64,000 bases of DNA from Zoogloeaceae bacterium G21618-S1 (GCA_027214125.1 JAPWHF010000007.1:186001-250000), one strand, 5' to 3'. Counted from the first letter of the stretch, positions 14,284-25,460 are shown. The notes: generated from the sequence alone by a model not told the origin. Numbers and translations are program-made.

Positions 14284-14290
14284 CAACACA

Positions 14291-15058
14291 ATGTCTAACG
14301 TCACGATGCGCCAGATGCTCGAAGCAGGCGTTCACTTTGGTCACCAGACCCGTTTCTGGAACCCCCGCATGGCCCCGTACATCTTCGGCCATCGCAACAA
14401 GATTCACATCGTCAACCTCGAAAAGACGATGGTCAAGTACCGCGAAGCGATGGACTTCATTCGCAAGCTGTCGTCCAACAAGGGCACCGTTCTGTTTGTG
14501 AGCACCAAGCGTCAGGCGCGCGAGATCATCGCCGAAGAAGCTCAGCGTGCCGGCATGCCCTATGTTGATGAGCGCTGGCTCGGCGGCATGCTGACCAACT
14601 TCAAGACCGTGCGTCAGTCGATCAAGCGCCTGAAGGATATGGAAGCGATGGTGGAAGATGGTTCCATCGAGCGTCTGTCCAAGAAAGAAGCGCTGATGAC
14701 CACCCGCGAAATCGAGAAGCTGCGCAAGAGTATCGGTGGTATCAAGGATATGGGCGGCTTGCCGGATGCCATCTTCGTGGTTGACGTTGGCTATCACAAG
14801 ATTGCCATCACCGAGACCCGCAAGCTGGGTATTCCAATCGTGGCCGTGGTGGATACCAACCACTCGCCCGAAGGTGTCGATTTCGTGATCCCCGGTAACG
14901 ATGACTCCAGCCGTGCCATTCGTCTGTTCGCCCGCGGCGCTGCTGATGCAGTGATCGAAGGTCGCAGCCAGGCGATGCAGGAAATCGTGGCCGCTGGTGG
15001 TGACGAATTTGTCGAAGTGGAAGTGGAAGACGGCGCTGCCGACGAAGCCCAAGGCTGA
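14291..15058 (+). CDS. rpsB: 30S ribosomal protein S2
   Basis: S2 is a late-assembling small-subunit protein next to S1. The 255 residues begin [20 protein letters not shown], and the family signatures are present ([26 protein letters not shown], and [17 protein letters not shown]). The ATG follows AGGAGCAACACA. It is first in a translation/envelope gene run and is probably autoregulated through the leader RNA. The Glu/Asp-rich C-terminal tail is usual in this group. Confidence 0.98.
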   Translation: MSNVTMRQMLEAGVHFGHQTRFWNPRMAPYIFGHRNKIHIVNLEKTMVKYREAMDFIRKLSSNKGTVLFVSTKRQAREIIAEEAQRAGMPYVDERWLGGMLTNFKTVRQSIKRLKDMEAMVEDGSIERLSKKEALMTTREIEKLRKSIGGIKDMGGLPDAIFVVDVGYHKIAITETRKLGIPIVAVVDTNHSPEGVDFVIPGNDDSSRAIRLFARGAADAVIEGRSQAMQEIVAAGGDEFVEVEVEDGAADEAQG

Positions 15059-15101
15059 GTCTCGCACCCCCACTGATCAACTAAAGAATTCAGGAGTAAG
15101 C

Positions 15102-15995
15102 ATGGCGGCAATTACCGCAGGCATGGTGAAAGAGCTTCGCGAGAAGACTGACGCGCCGATGATGGAGTGCAAGAAGGCACTGACCGAGGCAGAGGGCGAC
15201 CTGGCCAAGGCAGAAGAAATCCTGCGCATCAAACTTGGCAACAAGGCAAGCAAGGCAGCCAGCCGCGTCACCGCGGAAGGCATCGTGGCGACCTGGATTT
15301 CCGAAGACGGAAAGCTGGCAGCCATGGTTGAGCTGAACTGCGAAACCGACTTCGTTGCCAAAAACGACGACTTCCTCGCGCTGGGCGCCAGCCTGGCCGA
15401 GATGGTGGCCAAGCAGAACCCGGCCGATGTGGCCGCATTGTCGGCACTGGAAATCGGTGGCCAGACGGTGGAAGCCGTTCGTGCCGCGCTGGTGGGCAAG
15501 GTCGGCGAAAACATGTCGATCCGTCGGTTTGCCCGCATTCAGACCGAAGGCGCCGTGTCCAGCTACATTCACGGTGGCTCGAAGATTGGCGTGCTGATCG
15601 ATGTGATCGGCGGTGACGACGAACTGGGCCGCGATCTGGCGATGCACATCGCCGCAGGCAAGCCGAAGGCGCTGTCGAGCGACCAGGTACCTGCCGAGCT
15701 GATCGAGACCGAGCGTCGCATCGCAACCGAAAAGGCGGCCGAGTCGGGCAAGCCGGCCGATATCGTCGCCAAGATGGTTGAAGGTACGGTGCAGAAGTTC
15801 CTCAAGGAAGTGACGCTGCTGGGTCAGCCGTTCGTCAAGAACGACAAGCTGACCGTCGAGGCGCTGCTGAAGTCGAAGAACGCATCGGTTGGCAGCTTTG
15901 TGCTGTTCATCGTCGGTGAAGGCATCGAGAAGAAGGTCGATGACTTCGCCGCCGAAGTGGCAGCTCAGGCTGCTGCGGCCGCTGCCAAGAAGTAA
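15102..15995 (+). CDS. tsf: Translation elongation factor Ts
   Basis: EF-Ts recycles EF-Tu by exchanging GDP for GTP. The 297-residue protein has the N-terminal [12 protein letters not shown] block, the TDFV motif ([15 protein letters not shown]) that contacts EF-Tu, and an Ala/Lys-rich C-terminus. The frame is open upstream into rpsB, but the ATG at 15102 follows AGGAG (15092-15096) and starts [16 protein letters not shown], the normal N-terminus. It follows rpsB after 43 bases, the near-universal pairing. Confidence 0.97.
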   Translation: MAAITAGMVKELREKTDAPMMECKKALTEAEGDLAKAEEILRIKLGNKASKAASRVTAEGIVATWISEDGKLAAMVELNCETDFVAKNDDFLALGASLAEMVAKQNPADVAALSALEIGGQTVEAVRAALVGKVGENMSIRRFARIQTEGAVSSYIHGGSKIGVLIDVIGGDDELGRDLAMHIAAGKPKALSSDQVPAELIETERRIATEKAAESGKPADIVAKMVEGTVQKFLKEVTLLGQPFVKNDKLTVEALLKSKNASVGSFVLFIVGEGIEKKVDDFAAEVAAQAAAAAAKK

Positions 15996-16013
15996 TCGCT
16001 GGAGAACTGCTGC

Positions 16014-16730
16014 ATGACAACCCCCGCGTATCAGCGCATCCTGCTGAAACTTTCTGGCGAAGCCCTGATGGGTGATGATGCCTATGGCATCAACCCCGAT
16101 GTGGTCTCCCGGATTGTGGGCGAAGTGGCTGAAGTTGCCCGAATGGGTGTGCAGGTGGGGGTGGTCATTGGCGGAGGCAATATCTTCCGTGGCATGGCGG
16201 GCGCAGCATCAGGCATGGATCGGGCAACCGCCGATTACATGGGGATGCTGGCAACGGTCATGAATGCCATGGCGCTGGCTGATGCCATGCGCGCCGCCGG
16301 TGTGGTGGCGCGCGTGCAGTCAGCATTGAATATCGAGCAGGTCGTCGAGCCCTATATCCGTGGCAAGGCGATCCGCTACCTCGAAAATGGCCGCGTGGTC
16401 ATTTTTGGCGCCGGTACCGGTAACCCGTTTTTCACGACAGATACCGCAGCGGCACTGCGTGGCGCCGAAATCGGTGCGCAGATCGTGCTCAAGGCTACCA
16501 AAGTGGACGGCATTTATACGGCCGACCCGAAACTCGATCCGACGGCAGAGCGTTTCCACCGGATCAGTTTTGACGAGGCCATCAGCCGTGATCTGCGGGT
16601 GATGGACGCCACTGCTTTTGCGCTTTGCCGCGATCAGAAATTGCCGCTCAATGTGTTCAGCATCTTCAAGCCCGGCGCGCTCAAGCGCGTCGTGATGGGC
16701 GAAGATGAGGGCACACTGGTCTACTGCTGA
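16014..16730 (+). CDS. pyrH: UMP kinase
   Basis: PyrH phosphorylates UMP to UDP in pyrimidine nucleotide synthesis. The 238-residue amino-acid-kinase fold shows KLSGEALMG (phosphate binding), [26 protein letters not shown], and [16 protein letters not shown] near the ATP site. Length is normal. It lies 18 bases after tsf and 10 bases before frr in the conserved rpsB-tsf-pyrH-frr order. Confidence 0.97.
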   Translation: MTTPAYQRILLKLSGEALMGDDAYGINPDVVSRIVGEVAEVARMGVQVGVVIGGGNIFRGMAGAASGMDRATADYMGMLATVMNAMALADAMRAAGVVARVQSALNIEQVVEPYIRGKAIRYLENGRVVIFGAGTGNPFFTTDTAAALRGAEIGAQIVLKATKVDGIYTADPKLDPTAERFHRISFDEAISRDLRVMDATAFALCRDQKLPLNVFSIFKPGALKRVVMGEDEGTLVYC

Positions 16731-16740
16731 GGACTTCGAC

Positions 16741-17298
16741 ATGATCTCTGAACTGAAATCCACCGCCGAAAAGAAGATGAAGAAATCGGTGGAAGCGCTG
16801 AACAATGATCTCGGAAAAATTCGTACGGGTCGCGCGCACACCGGTTTGCTCGACCACATCATGGTTGATTATTACGGCAGCATGGTGCCGGTGAATCAGG
16901 TCGCCAACGTGACCTTGGTGGATGCCCGTACGATCGGTGTTCAGCCCTGGGAGAAGAACATGGTCGGCAAGGTCGAGAAGGCGATTCGTGACTCCGATCT
17001 GGGCTTGAATCCCGCGTCGGTGGGTGAGCTGATTCGGGTGCCGATGCCGATGCTCACCGAAGAGCGTCGCCGCGACCTGATCAAAGTGGTCAAGCAGGAA
17101 GGTGAGGCCGCCAAGGTGGCGATCCGCAACCTTCGTCGCGATGCCAACAGCTCGATGAAAGATGCGCTGAAGGATAAGCTGATTTCGGAAGACGAAGACC
17201 ACCGCGGTCAAGACGAAATCCAGAAGCTGACCGACAAGTACATTGCCGAGGTTGACGCACTCCTGGTGCAAAAAGAACAGGACATGATGCAGGTTTGA
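16741..17298 (+). CDS. frr: Ribosome recycling factor
   Basis: RRF, together with EF-G, splits the post-termination ribosome. It has 185 residues. The tRNA-mimic fold is indicated by the helical start with LGKIRTGRA, the middle [15 protein letters not shown] and the C-terminal helix rich in Lys, Glu and Gln. The frame is open from inside pyrH, but the ATG at 16741 ([16 protein letters not shown]) follows GAGGACTTCGAC and matches the family start. Confidence 0.97.
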   Translation: MISELKSTAEKKMKKSVEALNNDLGKIRTGRAHTGLLDHIMVDYYGSMVPVNQVANVTLVDARTIGVQPWEKNMVGKVEKAIRDSDLGLNPASVGELIRVPMPMLTEERRRDLIKVVKQEGEAAKVAIRNLRRDANSSMKDALKDKLISEDEDHRGQDEIQKLTDKYIAEVDALLVQKEQDMMQV

Positions 17299-17340
17299 GC
17301 CTGGCCCTAGCGCCGCTCAAGCCTGGATCACCCGTTCCGG

Positions 17341-18129
17341 ATGGCAACATCCAAATTCGCGAGCTCAACGCGTTCCATCCCCGAGCGCGATGACGGCCCA
17401 CGCCACGTCGCCATTATCATGGACGGCAACGGCCGTTGGGCGCGCAAGCGCTTTCTGCCGCGCGTGGCCGGACATGTGCGCGGTGTAGAGACCGTTCGCG
17501 CGACGATTCGCAGCTGCATCGAACGAAATATCACCCACCTGACCTTGTTTGCCTTCAGTTCCGAGAACTGGCGGCGGCCTGCGGATGAGGTGTCGTTTCT
17601 GATGCAGCTCTTCATGCGTTCGCTCAAGAAAGAGATTGAGCGCATTCACGAAAACGAGATCCGTTTCCGTGTGATTGGCGACCTCAGCCGCTTCGATGAC
17701 GAGTTGGTCGCGATGATTCGCGACGCCGAAGCGCTGACCGCCGGCAACACCCGTTTGAACCTGACCATTGCGGCCAACTACGGCGGGCGTTGGGACATCC
17801 TTCAAGGCGTTCGCCGCCTGGTTGCAGACGCGGGGCCGACAACGGAAATCACCGAAGAGGCGCTTGAGCCCTATCTGTCGATGGCCTTTGCGCCGGAGCC
17901 CGATCTTTTTATCCGTACGGGTGGTGAAAAGCGCATCAGCAATTTCCTGCTGTGGCAGCTTGCCTATACCGAACTCTACTTTACCGATACCTTGTGGCCC
18001 GATTTCGGTGATGAAGCCCTGGATGCGGCGCTCGCCTCTTACCGACAGCGTGAGCGTCGTTTCGGCCGAACGAGCGAGCAGCTCGATGGGGCTGCCCAGA
18101 AGGGTGCCAAGGGCGGATCACGTGCTTAG
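17341..18129 (+). CDS. uppS: Undecaprenyl diphosphate synthase
   Basis: This cis-prenyltransferase makes the C55 carrier lipid for peptidoglycan and O-antigen. In the 262 residues the catalytic block [13 protein letters not shown] contains the essential Asp. Other motifs are [14 protein letters not shown], and [20 protein letters not shown] with the conserved Arg-Thr-Gly-Gly. The start has no obvious ribosome site. The C-terminal tail past RERRFG is variable. It overlaps the cdsA start by eight bases. It links the translation genes to envelope lipid synthesis. Confidence 0.95.
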   Translation: MATSKFASSTRSIPERDDGPRHVAIIMDGNGRWARKRFLPRVAGHVRGVETVRATIRSCIERNITHLTLFAFSSENWRRPADEVSFLMQLFMRSLKKEIERIHENEIRFRVIGDLSRFDDELVAMIRDAEALTAGNTRLNLTIAANYGGRWDILQGVRRLVADAGPTTEITEEALEPYLSMAFAPEPDLFIRTGGEKRISNFLLWQLAYTELYFTDTLWPDFGDEALDAALASYRQRERRFGRTSEQLDGAAQKGAKGGSRA

Positions 18130-18943
18130 GGCGCGCATACTGACTGCCATTGTCATGCTGGCGGTGCTGTCCGTCGCCTTGACCTCTTTTTCGACACACG
18201 CCTGGATTGCTTTTGTTGCCGTCATTGCCGCTCTGGCGGGCTGGGAGTGGGGTGGCCTGGCGGGATGGTCGTCGACACCGCGCGTGGCCTACGGTGCCGG
18301 TCTCGGCGCGCTGGTCGCGCTGGCGGCGGTCGTTTCTGGCTTGTGGCAGGGCGTGCTCACGCCGACTGCCTTGGTTCCAGTCTTGCTGGTATCCATCGTT
18401 TTCTGGGTGCTCTTTGCGTTTCCGTGGTTGCTTCGTCGCTGGGTGCTGGGCCGCGGTTTGGTCGCGCTTCTGATCGGCCTTGTCGTGATTCTCCCTACCG
18501 CGCTGGCGATGATTGTTCTGCGCGAGGCGGGTGTCGCCAAGCTGCTGGCCGCCATGGCGGTGGTTTGGGTGGCGGACATTGCTGCATATTTCGCAGGTCG
18601 CGCATTTGGCCGCCGAAAGCTTGCCCCCGCAATCAGCCCGGGCAAAAGCTGGGAAGGCGTTTACGGGGCTATCATCGGTGTCGAGTTTTACGGTCTGGTG
18701 CTGGTATTTGCCTTTGGGATTGAACTCTCGGCCGGCATGCTCATCCTAGGAGCGTTGGCGCTTGTCGTGCTGACAGCGGTCAGTGTGGTGGGCGATCTGT
18801 TTGAATCCTTGTTGAAACGTCAGGCCGGGATCAAGGACAGCAGCGGCTTGTTGCCAGGGCACGGCGGCGTACTTGACCGGATCGACAGCCTGACTTCTAC
18901 GCTTCCGATGGTGGCTTGCGCGGTGTTGTTCCTACCCGTTTGA
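18122..18943 (+). CDS. cdsA: Phosphatidate cytidylyltransferase (CDP-diglyceride synthase)
   Basis: Makes CDP-diacylglycerol, the branch point of phospholipid synthesis, in the inner membrane. About eight hydrophobic helices are visible. The family signature is complete near the C-terminus: [14 protein letters not shown] followed by [13 protein letters not shown]. The frame is open far upstream inside uppS. I chose the GTG at 18122 ([13 protein letters not shown]) because it aligns with usual CdsA starts and gives 273 residues. An ATG at 18086 would add 12 residues and deepen the overlap with uppS. Confidence 0.92.
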   Translation: MLRARILTAIVMLAVLSVALTSFSTHAWIAFVAVIAALAGWEWGGLAGWSSTPRVAYGAGLGALVALAAVVSGLWQGVLTPTALVPVLLVSIVFWVLFAFPWLLRRWVLGRGLVALLIGLVVILPTALAMIVLREAGVAKLLAAMAVVWVADIAAYFAGRAFGRRKLAPAISPGKSWEGVYGAIIGVEFYGLVLVFAFGIELSAGMLILGALALVVLTAVSVVGDLFESLLKRQAGIKDSSGLLPGHGGVLDRIDSLTSTLPMVACAVLFLPV

Positions 18944-19034
18944 AGCGGACCGCTCGCCGTGCGCCCGTCGTCAGCGATACGCTGGCGTGGTGCGACTATC
19001 GCCATAGATATCCGAAACTCATCGTAGGCAGGGT

Positions 19035-20219
19035 ATGCAAAGCTTGACCGTACTGGGTGCAACGGGTTCGATTGGTGTCAGCACACTTGACGTAGTGGCT
19101 CGCCATCCGGATCGTTATCGTGTTTTTGCGCTAAGCGGTAAGACCCAACTGGCCCGTCTGGCGGAACAGTGCGCGCAGTTTTCTCCCCGTTATGCTGTCG
19201 TCGACGACGCCTCTACCGCGGCCCGTCTTCAAGGTATGCTCGCTGAGCGCGGCGCGAGCGCCGAGGTGCTCTATGGCGCTGACCAACTGGCCGCAGTCGC
19301 CGAGGCGCCAGAGGTTGACGCCGTGATGGCAGCCATTGTCGGGGCGGCCGGTCTACGCCCGACATTGGCCGCCGCGCGCGCGGGCAAACGTGTACTGCTG
19401 GCCAACAAAGAAGCCCTGGTGATGTCCGGCGCCTTGTTCATGGCCGCGGCCGAGGCGGGTGGGGCGACCTTGCTCCCTATCGATAGTGAACACAATGCGG
19501 TTTTCCAGGCGCTGCCGCCGACCTATCGGCGCGACCCAGCGGCGGCGGGCGTACGACGGATTCTGCTCACCGCCTCTGGTGGCCCCTTCCGCGATCGTCA
19601 TGTCGATACGCTTGGCGCGATCAGCCCCGACGAAGCCTGTGCCCACCCGAACTGGGTCATGGGCCGCAAAATTTCGGTCGATTCCGCCACCATGATGAAC
19701 AAGGGGCTGGAGGTCATCGAGGCGCATTGGCTTTTTGGCGTGCCGGCCGATCAGATCGACGTCGTGGTTCATCGCCAGAGCGTCATTCACTCGATGGTCG
19801 AATACGCGGATGGCTCGGTACTCGCGCAGTTGGGGAATCCCGATATGCGCACCCCGATTGCCCACGCGCTGGCATTCCCGGATCGCATCGATGCGGGTGT
19901 GAGTCCGCTGGATCTGTGCGCAATCGGTCGGCTCGATTTCGAGAAGCCGGATCCGCGGCGTTTTCCGTGTTTGCCGCTGGCCTATGCGGCCTTGCGGGCG
20001 GGGCGGGGCGTACCGGCCGTCATGAATGCGGCCAATGAAGTCGCGGTCGACGCATTTCTTTCAGGGCGCTTGGCGTATCTGGCAATTGCCCGTGTCGTCG
20101 AGTCCGTCATGGCCACGATGGCCAGCGCGGGTGATACCAGTATCGAAGAGCTCGAATCGGTCGATGTCGAAGCCCGTGCCGTGGCGTGTGAATGGGTGGC
20201 CTCGGCGGAGGCTGCGTGA
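19035..20219 (+). CDS. dxr: 1-deoxy-D-xylulose 5-phosphate reductoisomerase
   Basis: Dxr (IspC) commits DXP to the MEP isoprenoid pathway using NADPH. The 394 residues show the NADPH-binding [27 protein letters not shown], the metal-binding [10 protein letters not shown], the LTASGGPFR loop, and [23 protein letters not shown] (in two parts). It is 91 bases after cdsA, with no clear terminator between them. Its TGA overlaps the rseP ATG by one base (TGATG). Confidence 0.97.
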   Translation: MQSLTVLGATGSIGVSTLDVVARHPDRYRVFALSGKTQLARLAEQCAQFSPRYAVVDDASTAARLQGMLAERGASAEVLYGADQLAAVAEAPEVDAVMAAIVGAAGLRPTLAAARAGKRVLLANKEALVMSGALFMAAAEAGGATLLPIDSEHNAVFQALPPTYRRDPAAAGVRRILLTASGGPFRDRHVDTLGAISPDEACAHPNWVMGRKISVDSATMMNKGLEVIEAHWLFGVPADQIDVVVHRQSVIHSMVEYADGSVLAQLGNPDMRTPIAHALAFPDRIDAGVSPLDLCAIGRLDFEKPDPRRFPCLPLAYAALRAGRGVPAVMNAANEVAVDAFLSGRLAYLAIARVVESVMATMASAGDTSIEELESVDVEARAVACEWVASAEAA

Positions 20220-21583
20220 TGTCGATATTTGAATACATCATTCCTTTCGTTGTTGGCTTGGGATTGCTCATCCTCATCCATGAGTTGGGGCACTACTCGG
20301 TCGCACGGTGGTGTGACGTCAAGGTGTTGCGCTTTTCGGTCGGGTTCGGTCGGCCCTTGCTCAAATGGCGCTGGGGAAAGGATCGCACCGAGTGGGTGTT
20401 GGCGCTGTTTCCGCTCGGAGGCTACGTCAAGATGCTCGATGAGCGTGAAGGCGAGGTCGCCGCGGCTGAGCTTCCCCGCGCCTTTACTCAGCAGAGCGTG
20501 TGGCGACGGTTTGCAATTGTTGCTGCCGGCCCGTTGGCCAATTTGCTGCTGGCCGTACTGCTCTACTGGGTGGTCTTTGTCGGCGGTGTCGACGAGTTGC
20601 GCGCGCGCGTTGAAGTGACATCGCCCGAGAGCGTGGCCGCCCAGGCGGGCTTCTCTAGCGGTGATGAAATCATTCAGGTCGGCGATGTGCCGATTCGCTC
20701 CTGGCAGGATTGGCGTTGGCGTTTGCTCAAGGCCGTGTTGGACGAGCCGACGATCGACGTGGTGGTGGTCAGTGCCGATGGCGTGCGTGCGACACGCACC
20801 CTGGCGTTGAGCGGCATCACGATTGATGAAGCCAAGAACGACCCGGTGGCGCAACTCGGGTTTCGCCCCTATCGGCCGACGATTCCGCCCGTGGTTGGCG
20901 ATGTCGTCACTGGTGGTGCCGCCGATCGCGCCGGCGTGCGGATTGGCGATCAGGTTGTCGCGATCGATCGCAAGCGCGTTGAGGACTGGTCCGATCTAGT
21001 CGATCGGGTCAGCGCGGCGCCGGGCCAGCCGATGCAGTTCGAGTGGTTGCGCGATGGTGTGCGCCAAGAGGGCGTGCTGACCCCCGAGTCGGTAGAGCGC
21101 GACGGCAAACGAGTCGGACGCGTGGGCATCATGGTCGCGCCCTTGCCGGAAGGGCGTGAAGCGATGTTTGTAACCGTCTCGCACGGGCCTGTTGAAGGCT
21201 TGGTCAAAGCGGTCGCCCAGACCTGGGAAATGAGCACCTTCAGCCTGGCCATGATCGGTCGCATGGTCACCGGTGAGCTATCCTGGAAAAATCTGAGCGG
21301 TCCGGTCACCATCGCGGACTACGCCGGCCAAAGTGCGAAGATGGGACTTGACCATTATCTGAAGTTTTTGGCGCTGATCAGCATCAGTCTTGGCGTCCTC
21401 AACCTGCTTCCCATACCGGTGCTGGATGGTGGGCATTTGCTGTATTATGTGATCGAAATGCTGCGAGGCGGCCCCGTCCCGGAACGCGTGATGGAGATCG
21501 GACAACAAGTCGGTTTTGCCCTGCTCGTCATGCTCATGGCTTTCGCCTTTTATAACGACATCAACCGCCTGATTTCTGGCTGA
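20219..21583 (+). CDS. rseP: Site-2 zinc metalloprotease RseP
   Basis: RseP cuts the anti-sigma factor RseA inside the membrane to release sigma-E and clears signal peptides. The 454-residue protein has the zinc motif HELGH in the first membrane helix, and two PDZ regions (about 120-290). The C-terminal helices carry NLLPIPVLDGGHL, where Asp is the third zinc ligand. The start at 20219 ([15 protein letters not shown]) overlaps the dxr stop. It is seven bases upstream of bamA, linking protease control of envelope stress with outer-membrane assembly. Confidence 0.96.
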   Translation: MSIFEYIIPFVVGLGLLILIHELGHYSVARWCDVKVLRFSVGFGRPLLKWRWGKDRTEWVLALFPLGGYVKMLDEREGEVAAAELPRAFTQQSVWRRFAIVAAGPLANLLLAVLLYWVVFVGGVDELRARVEVTSPESVAAQAGFSSGDEIIQVGDVPIRSWQDWRWRLLKAVLDEPTIDVVVVSADGVRATRTLALSGITIDEAKNDPVAQLGFRPYRPTIPPVVGDVVTGGAADRAGVRIGDQVVAIDRKRVEDWSDLVDRVSAAPGQPMQFEWLRDGVRQEGVLTPESVERDGKRVGRVGIMVAPLPEGREAMFVTVSHGPVEGLVKAVAQTWEMSTFSLAMIGRMVTGELSWKNLSGPVTIADYAGQSAKMGLDHYLKFLALISISLGVLNLLPIPVLDGGHLLYYVIEMLRGGPVPERVMEIGQQVGFALLVMLMAFAFYNDINRLISG

Positions 21584-21590
21584 TTCCTCA

Positions 21591-23882
21591 ATGAAACTGA
21601 AGCTTCTTTCCGGGCTGCTTGCCGCCCTGTACGTGGCCGCTCCGGCGTTTGCGTTTGACACCTTCGTCGTCAAGGATATTCGCGTTGAAGGCATTCAGCG
21701 AACCGAAGCCGGCACGGTGTTTACTTACCTCCCCGTCAAGGTTGGAGATCGTTTTTCCGAAGGCCAGGCCAAGGAATCGATCCGCGCGCTGTTCGCAACC
21801 GGCTTCTTTGACGATGTCCGCATCGAAGTCGAGAACGACGTGCTTGTCGTCGTTGTCGATGAGCGCCCCGCGGTGGCGCAGATCGATTTCTCCGGCGTCA
21901 AGGAGTTCGACAAGGAGGCCCTGAAGAAAGGCCTGAAGGACGTCGGCCTGGGCGAATCGCGGATTTTCGACCGTTCCGTCCTTGAGCGTGCCGAACAAGA
22001 GCTCAAGCGGCAGTATCTGACGCGCGGCAAATACGCTGCGACGGTGCAGACCACGGTCACGCCGCTGGAGCGCAATCGCGTGGCTGTCCGCTTTGATGTG
22101 GAAGAGGGCGAAGTCGCCAAGATCCGCCAGGTCAAGATAGTTGGCGCCAGTTTGTTTGAAGAGGAAGACTTGCTTGATCTCTTCGAACAGACCACGCCCG
22201 GCTGGCTGACCTGGTACACCAAGTCCGACCAGTATTCGAAGCAGAAGTTGTCGGGTGATCTGGAAACACTTCGTTCGTTCTATCTGAATCAGGGGTACCT
22301 GGACTTCAGCATCGATTCGACGCAGGTGTCGATTACGCCCGACAAGAAAGATATCTACATCACCATTGCGATTACCGAGGGTGCGAAGTACTCCGTTTCT
22401 GCAGTTACGCTGACGGGCAATCTGATCCTGCCGGACGAAGTTTACAAAGACATCGTGACAGTCAAGGCGGGCGACGTGTTCTCGCGTGAAGCTCTGACCA
22501 ACACAAACAAGGCCATTACGGAACGCCTGGGCAACGAAGGCTATGCCTTTGCCAACGTGAACGCGGCGCCTGAAGTCGATCGTGAAAACCACCAGGTCGC
22601 GTTCACGATCTTTGTCGATCCGGGTAAGCGGGTGTATGTCCGCCGCATTAACGTGGAAGGCAACGACCGGACGCGTGACGAGGTGGCCCGTCGCGAGATG
22701 CGTCAAATGGAAGGCGCGTGGTACGACGGCGAGAAGATCAACAAATCCAAGGTTCGCCTGGATCGTCTCGGCTTTTTCGAAGAAGTCGCCGTGCAGACAC
22801 CGGCAGTGCCGGGAACCACCGATCAGGTTGATGTGAACTTCAATGTCAAGGAACGCCAGACCGGTAACTTGTCTTTGGGTGTGGGCTTTTCGAGTTCCGA
22901 CAGTGTCGTGCTGTCGGCGGCGGTCGCGCAGCAGAATCTGTTTGGTTCCGGCAATGCGCTGAACCTGCAACTCAACACCAGTACCAGCACGCGAACTTAC
23001 TCACTGTCCTATACCAACCCGTATTACACAGTGGATGGGGTCAGCCGCGGCTTCGACGTTTATCACCGCACCTATGATGCCGATTCGCTTGATCTGGCCC
23101 GTTACAAGACCGCGTCGACCGGTTTTGGGCTTCGATATGGTTTTCCGATTGCAGAAGATGACCGTATTAACGTCGGACTGACCGTTGACCGCACCGAAGT
23201 GACTACCTTCGACGACAGTCCGGTGCAGTACAAAGACTTCGTGTCTGCCTTCGGCAACGAGGCGACCAGCTTGCTGGGCTCAATTAGTTGGTCACGCGAT
23301 GGTCGCGACAGCCTGATCTACCCGCGCAAGGGTATGTATCAGCGCGCGTTCATGGAGGTTGCTATTCCGCCGGCTGAGCTGCGCTATGTCAAAGCGTCGT
23401 ATCAGCATCAGTACTGGCTTCCGATCGGTCAGGACTCGGCTTTCATGGTGAACGGCGAGGTGGGCTGGGCGGTCGGTTACGGCGGCAAGCCCTTGCCTTT
23501 CTTCAAGAACTTCTACGCCGGTGGTATCGGATCCATCCGTGGCTTCAAGCAAAGTTCGCTGGGTCCGAGAATTCTCAACACCGATGGTGATCTCGATGCC
23601 GTCGGCGGCAATCGACGCCTGATCGCAAATGCGGAATATTATTTCCCCTTGCCTGGCACCGGCCGAGATCGTAGCTTCCGGCTGTCAGCCTTTTTCGATG
23701 CGGGTAACGTGTGGGGCCAGGATGAGAAGCTCGAATTCAGCGAGCTGCGCTATAGTGCCGGCCTTGGATTCTCCTGGAGCTCGCCAATCGGGCCGTTGAA
23801 GCTCAGTGTCGGCTTCCCGCTCAAGAAGAAAGAAGATGACAAGATCCAGCGGTTCCAGTTCCAGTTGGGTTCGGTGTTTTAA
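21591..23882 (+). CDS. bamA: Outer membrane protein assembly factor BamA
   Basis: BamA is the essential pore subunit that folds beta-barrel proteins into the outer membrane. The 763-residue protein has a signal peptide (MKLKLLSGLLAALYVAAPAFAF) and five POTRA repeats to about residue 420. A 16-strand barrel follows, with the conserved loop-6 motif IRGF (GGIGSIRGFKQSSLG). It ends FQFQLGSVF, with the C-terminal Phe expected of an outer-membrane barrel. It lies between rseP and skp as in most proteobacteria. Confidence 0.97.
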   Translation: MKLKLLSGLLAALYVAAPAFAFDTFVVKDIRVEGIQRTEAGTVFTYLPVKVGDRFSEGQAKESIRALFATGFFDDVRIEVENDVLVVVVDERPAVAQIDFSGVKEFDKEALKKGLKDVGLGESRIFDRSVLERAEQELKRQYLTRGKYAATVQTTVTPLERNRVAVRFDVEEGEVAKIRQVKIVGASLFEEEDLLDLFEQTTPGWLTWYTKSDQYSKQKLSGDLETLRSFYLNQGYLDFSIDSTQVSITPDKKDIYITIAITEGAKYSVSAVTLTGNLILPDEVYKDIVTVKAGDVFSREALTNTNKAITERLGNEGYAFANVNAAPEVDRENHQVAFTIFVDPGKRVYVRRINVEGNDRTRDEVARREMRQMEGAWYDGEKINKSKVRLDRLGFFEEVAVQTPAVPGTTDQVDVNFNVKERQTGNLSLGVGFSSSDSVVLSAAVAQQNLFGSGNALNLQLNTSTSTRTYSLSYTNPYYTVDGVSRGFDVYHRTYDADSLDLARYKTASTGFGLRYGFPIAEDDRINVGLTVDRTEVTTFDDSPVQYKDFVSAFGNEATSLLGSISWSRDGRDSLIYPRKGMYQRAFMEVAIPPAELRYVKASYQHQYWLPIGQDSAFMVNGEVGWAVGYGGKPLPFFKNFYAGGIGSIRGFKQSSLGPRILNTDGDLDAVGGNRRLIANAEYYFPLPGTGRDRSFRLSAFFDAGNVWGQDEKLEFSELRYSAGLGFSWSSPIGPLKLSVGFPLKKKEDDKIQRFQFQLGSVF

Positions 23883-23914
23883 CCCGGACTCCCGGTCATG
23901 ATTCGGAGGTTTGC

Positions 23915-24418
23915 GTGAAGATTTCCCGTTTTTCAGTCTTTGTGTTTGCAGCCCTGATGCTGGGCGCCGGTTCCGCCATGGCGCAGGCGCGGATCGGCTT
24001 CGTCAATTCCGAGCGCGTCATGCGCGAAGCCGGGCCTGCGGTTCAGGCACAGCAACGCCTTGAAAAAGAATTTGCCAAGCGTGACGGCGAATTGCAAAGC
24101 ATCTCCAAGGAGCTGCAGGCGATGCAAAGCAATCTGGAGAAGAACAGTCTGACCATGCCCGAGGCGGAGCGCCGCAAGAAAGAGCGTGAGTTCGGAGAGC
24201 TCAGCCGCGACTTTCAGCGCCGCCAGCGCGAGTTCCGCGAAGACCTGAACCAGCGTCGCAACGAGGAATTGGCCACGGTGCTTGATCGTGCGAACAAGGT
24301 AGTCAAGAAGATCGCCGAAGCCGAAAAGTACGACATCATTTTCCAGGAAGCCGTCTACGCCAGCCCAAGCATCGACATCACCGACAAAGTGATCAAGGCG
24401 CTTGCTGAGAATCAGTGA
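23915..24418 (+). CDS. skp: Periplasmic chaperone Skp/OmpH
   Basis: Skp holds unfolded outer-membrane proteins in the periplasm on the way to BamA. The 167-residue protein has a signal peptide ending near AMAQA, then IGFVNSERVMREAG. A long charged coiled-coil hairpin follows (about residues 40-135), the tentacles of the trimer. The start is a GTG at 23915 preceded by CGGAGGTTTGC, a strong ribosome site. It is followed by lpxD after 10 bases. Confidence 0.93.
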   Translation: MKISRFSVFVFAALMLGAGSAMAQARIGFVNSERVMREAGPAVQAQQRLEKEFAKRDGELQSISKELQAMQSNLEKNSLTMPEAERRKKEREFGELSRDFQRRQREFREDLNQRRNEELATVLDRANKVVKKIAEAEKYDIIFQEAVYASPSIDITDKVIKALAENQ

Positions 24419-24428
24419 GCGTGAGCTC

Positions 24429-25460
24429 ATGGCATCAATGCGTATTGACGAGATTGTCAGCCGCCTCGGCGGAGAATTGCTGGGCGCGCCCGATACGCTG
24501 ATCCAGGCGTTGGCGCCGCTTGAATCCGCCGGGCCGGACGACATCAGTTTTCTGGCCAATCCCAAGTACCGAAAACAACTTGATACGACTGCTGCTGCCG
24601 CCGTCATCGTAAGCGCCGGTTTGACGCCACCCCCTGGCAAGACTTACATCGTTTGCGACGCGCCGTATCTGTACTTCGCACGTGTTGCGCAGTTGCTGCA
24701 CCCTGAACATCCTCCGGTGCCTGGTGTCGCTGCGTCCGCCTGCGTTCAGAGCGCCATCCCGGCGTCTACCTGTGTCGAGCCCGGTGCGCATATCTCCGAT
24801 GCGGTCGTGTTGGGCGAGAATGTCTTCGTCGGCGCCGGGACGGTCATTGGGCATGGCGTACGGATTGGTAGCGGCACGCGACTGAACCCCAACGTCACCA
24901 TCTACGCGGACTGTGAGATCGGCTCTGATTGCCGGATTCATTCCGGCGTCGTGATTGGGGCTGACGGTTTCGGTTACGCACGCGAAGCGGACGGCCGATG
25001 GGTGAAGATTCCGCAGACCGGACGGGTCGTCATTGGTAATGACGTTGAAGTCGGAGCCAATACCACTATTGATCGCGGCGCCATGGATGACACCATGATT
25101 GCTGACGGGGTCAAACTGGACAACCAGATTCAGATCGCGCACAACGTCAAGATCGGCGCCATGACGGCCATCGCTGGCTGCGTGGGCATTGCGGGGAGCA
25201 CCCGCATTGGTGCACGTTGCATGATTGGTGGTCAGGCGGGCATCATCGGTCATCTGGACATTGCTGACGATGTGGTGGTATCTGCCGGCACGCTCGTGAC
25301 AAAATCAATTCGAAAACCCGGCGTTTATACCGCGAATCTGCCCCTGCAAATGCATGGTGATTGGGTGCGAGAATTTTCGCATTTGCGCCATCTCGATGCC
25401 ATGGCAGCGCGAATTCGCGAACTCGAAAAACGACTGGACAAGGGAGACACGTCGTCGTGA
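24429..25460 (+). CDS. lpxD: UDP-3-O-(3-hydroxyacyl)glucosamine N-acyltransferase
   Basis: LpxD adds the second acyl chain in lipid A synthesis. The protein has an N-terminal uridine-binding domain ([11 protein letters not shown]), then left-handed beta-helix hexapeptide repeats from about residue 105. The catalytic His is in QIAHNVKIG and a helical C-terminus follows. The frame is open slightly upstream; Met at 24429 gives 343 residues, close to the family norm, and Met at 24438 is also possible. The TGA overlaps the fabZ GTG by four bases. Confidence 0.95.
   Translation: MASMRIDEIVSRLGGELLGAPDTLIQALAPLESAGPDDISFLANPKYRKQLDTTAAAAVIVSAGLTPPPGKTYIVCDAPYLYFARVAQLLHPEHPPVPGVAASACVQSAIPASTCVEPGAHISDAVVLGENVFVGAGTVIGHGVRIGSGTRLNPNVTIYADCEIGSDCRIHSGVVIGADGFGYAREADGRWVKIPQTGRVVIGNDVEVGANTTIDRGAMDDTMIADGVKLDNQIQIAHNVKIGAMTAIAGCVGIAGSTRIGARCMIGGQAGIIGHLDIADDVVVSAGTLVTKSIRKPGVYTANLPLQMHGDWVREFSHLRHLDAMAARIRELEKRLDKGDTSS

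Noticed and set aside
21588-22970. Minus-strand open frame of 460 codons
   Set aside because: It mirrors bamA, whose POTRA and barrel motifs are clear; no motif in the antisense product.
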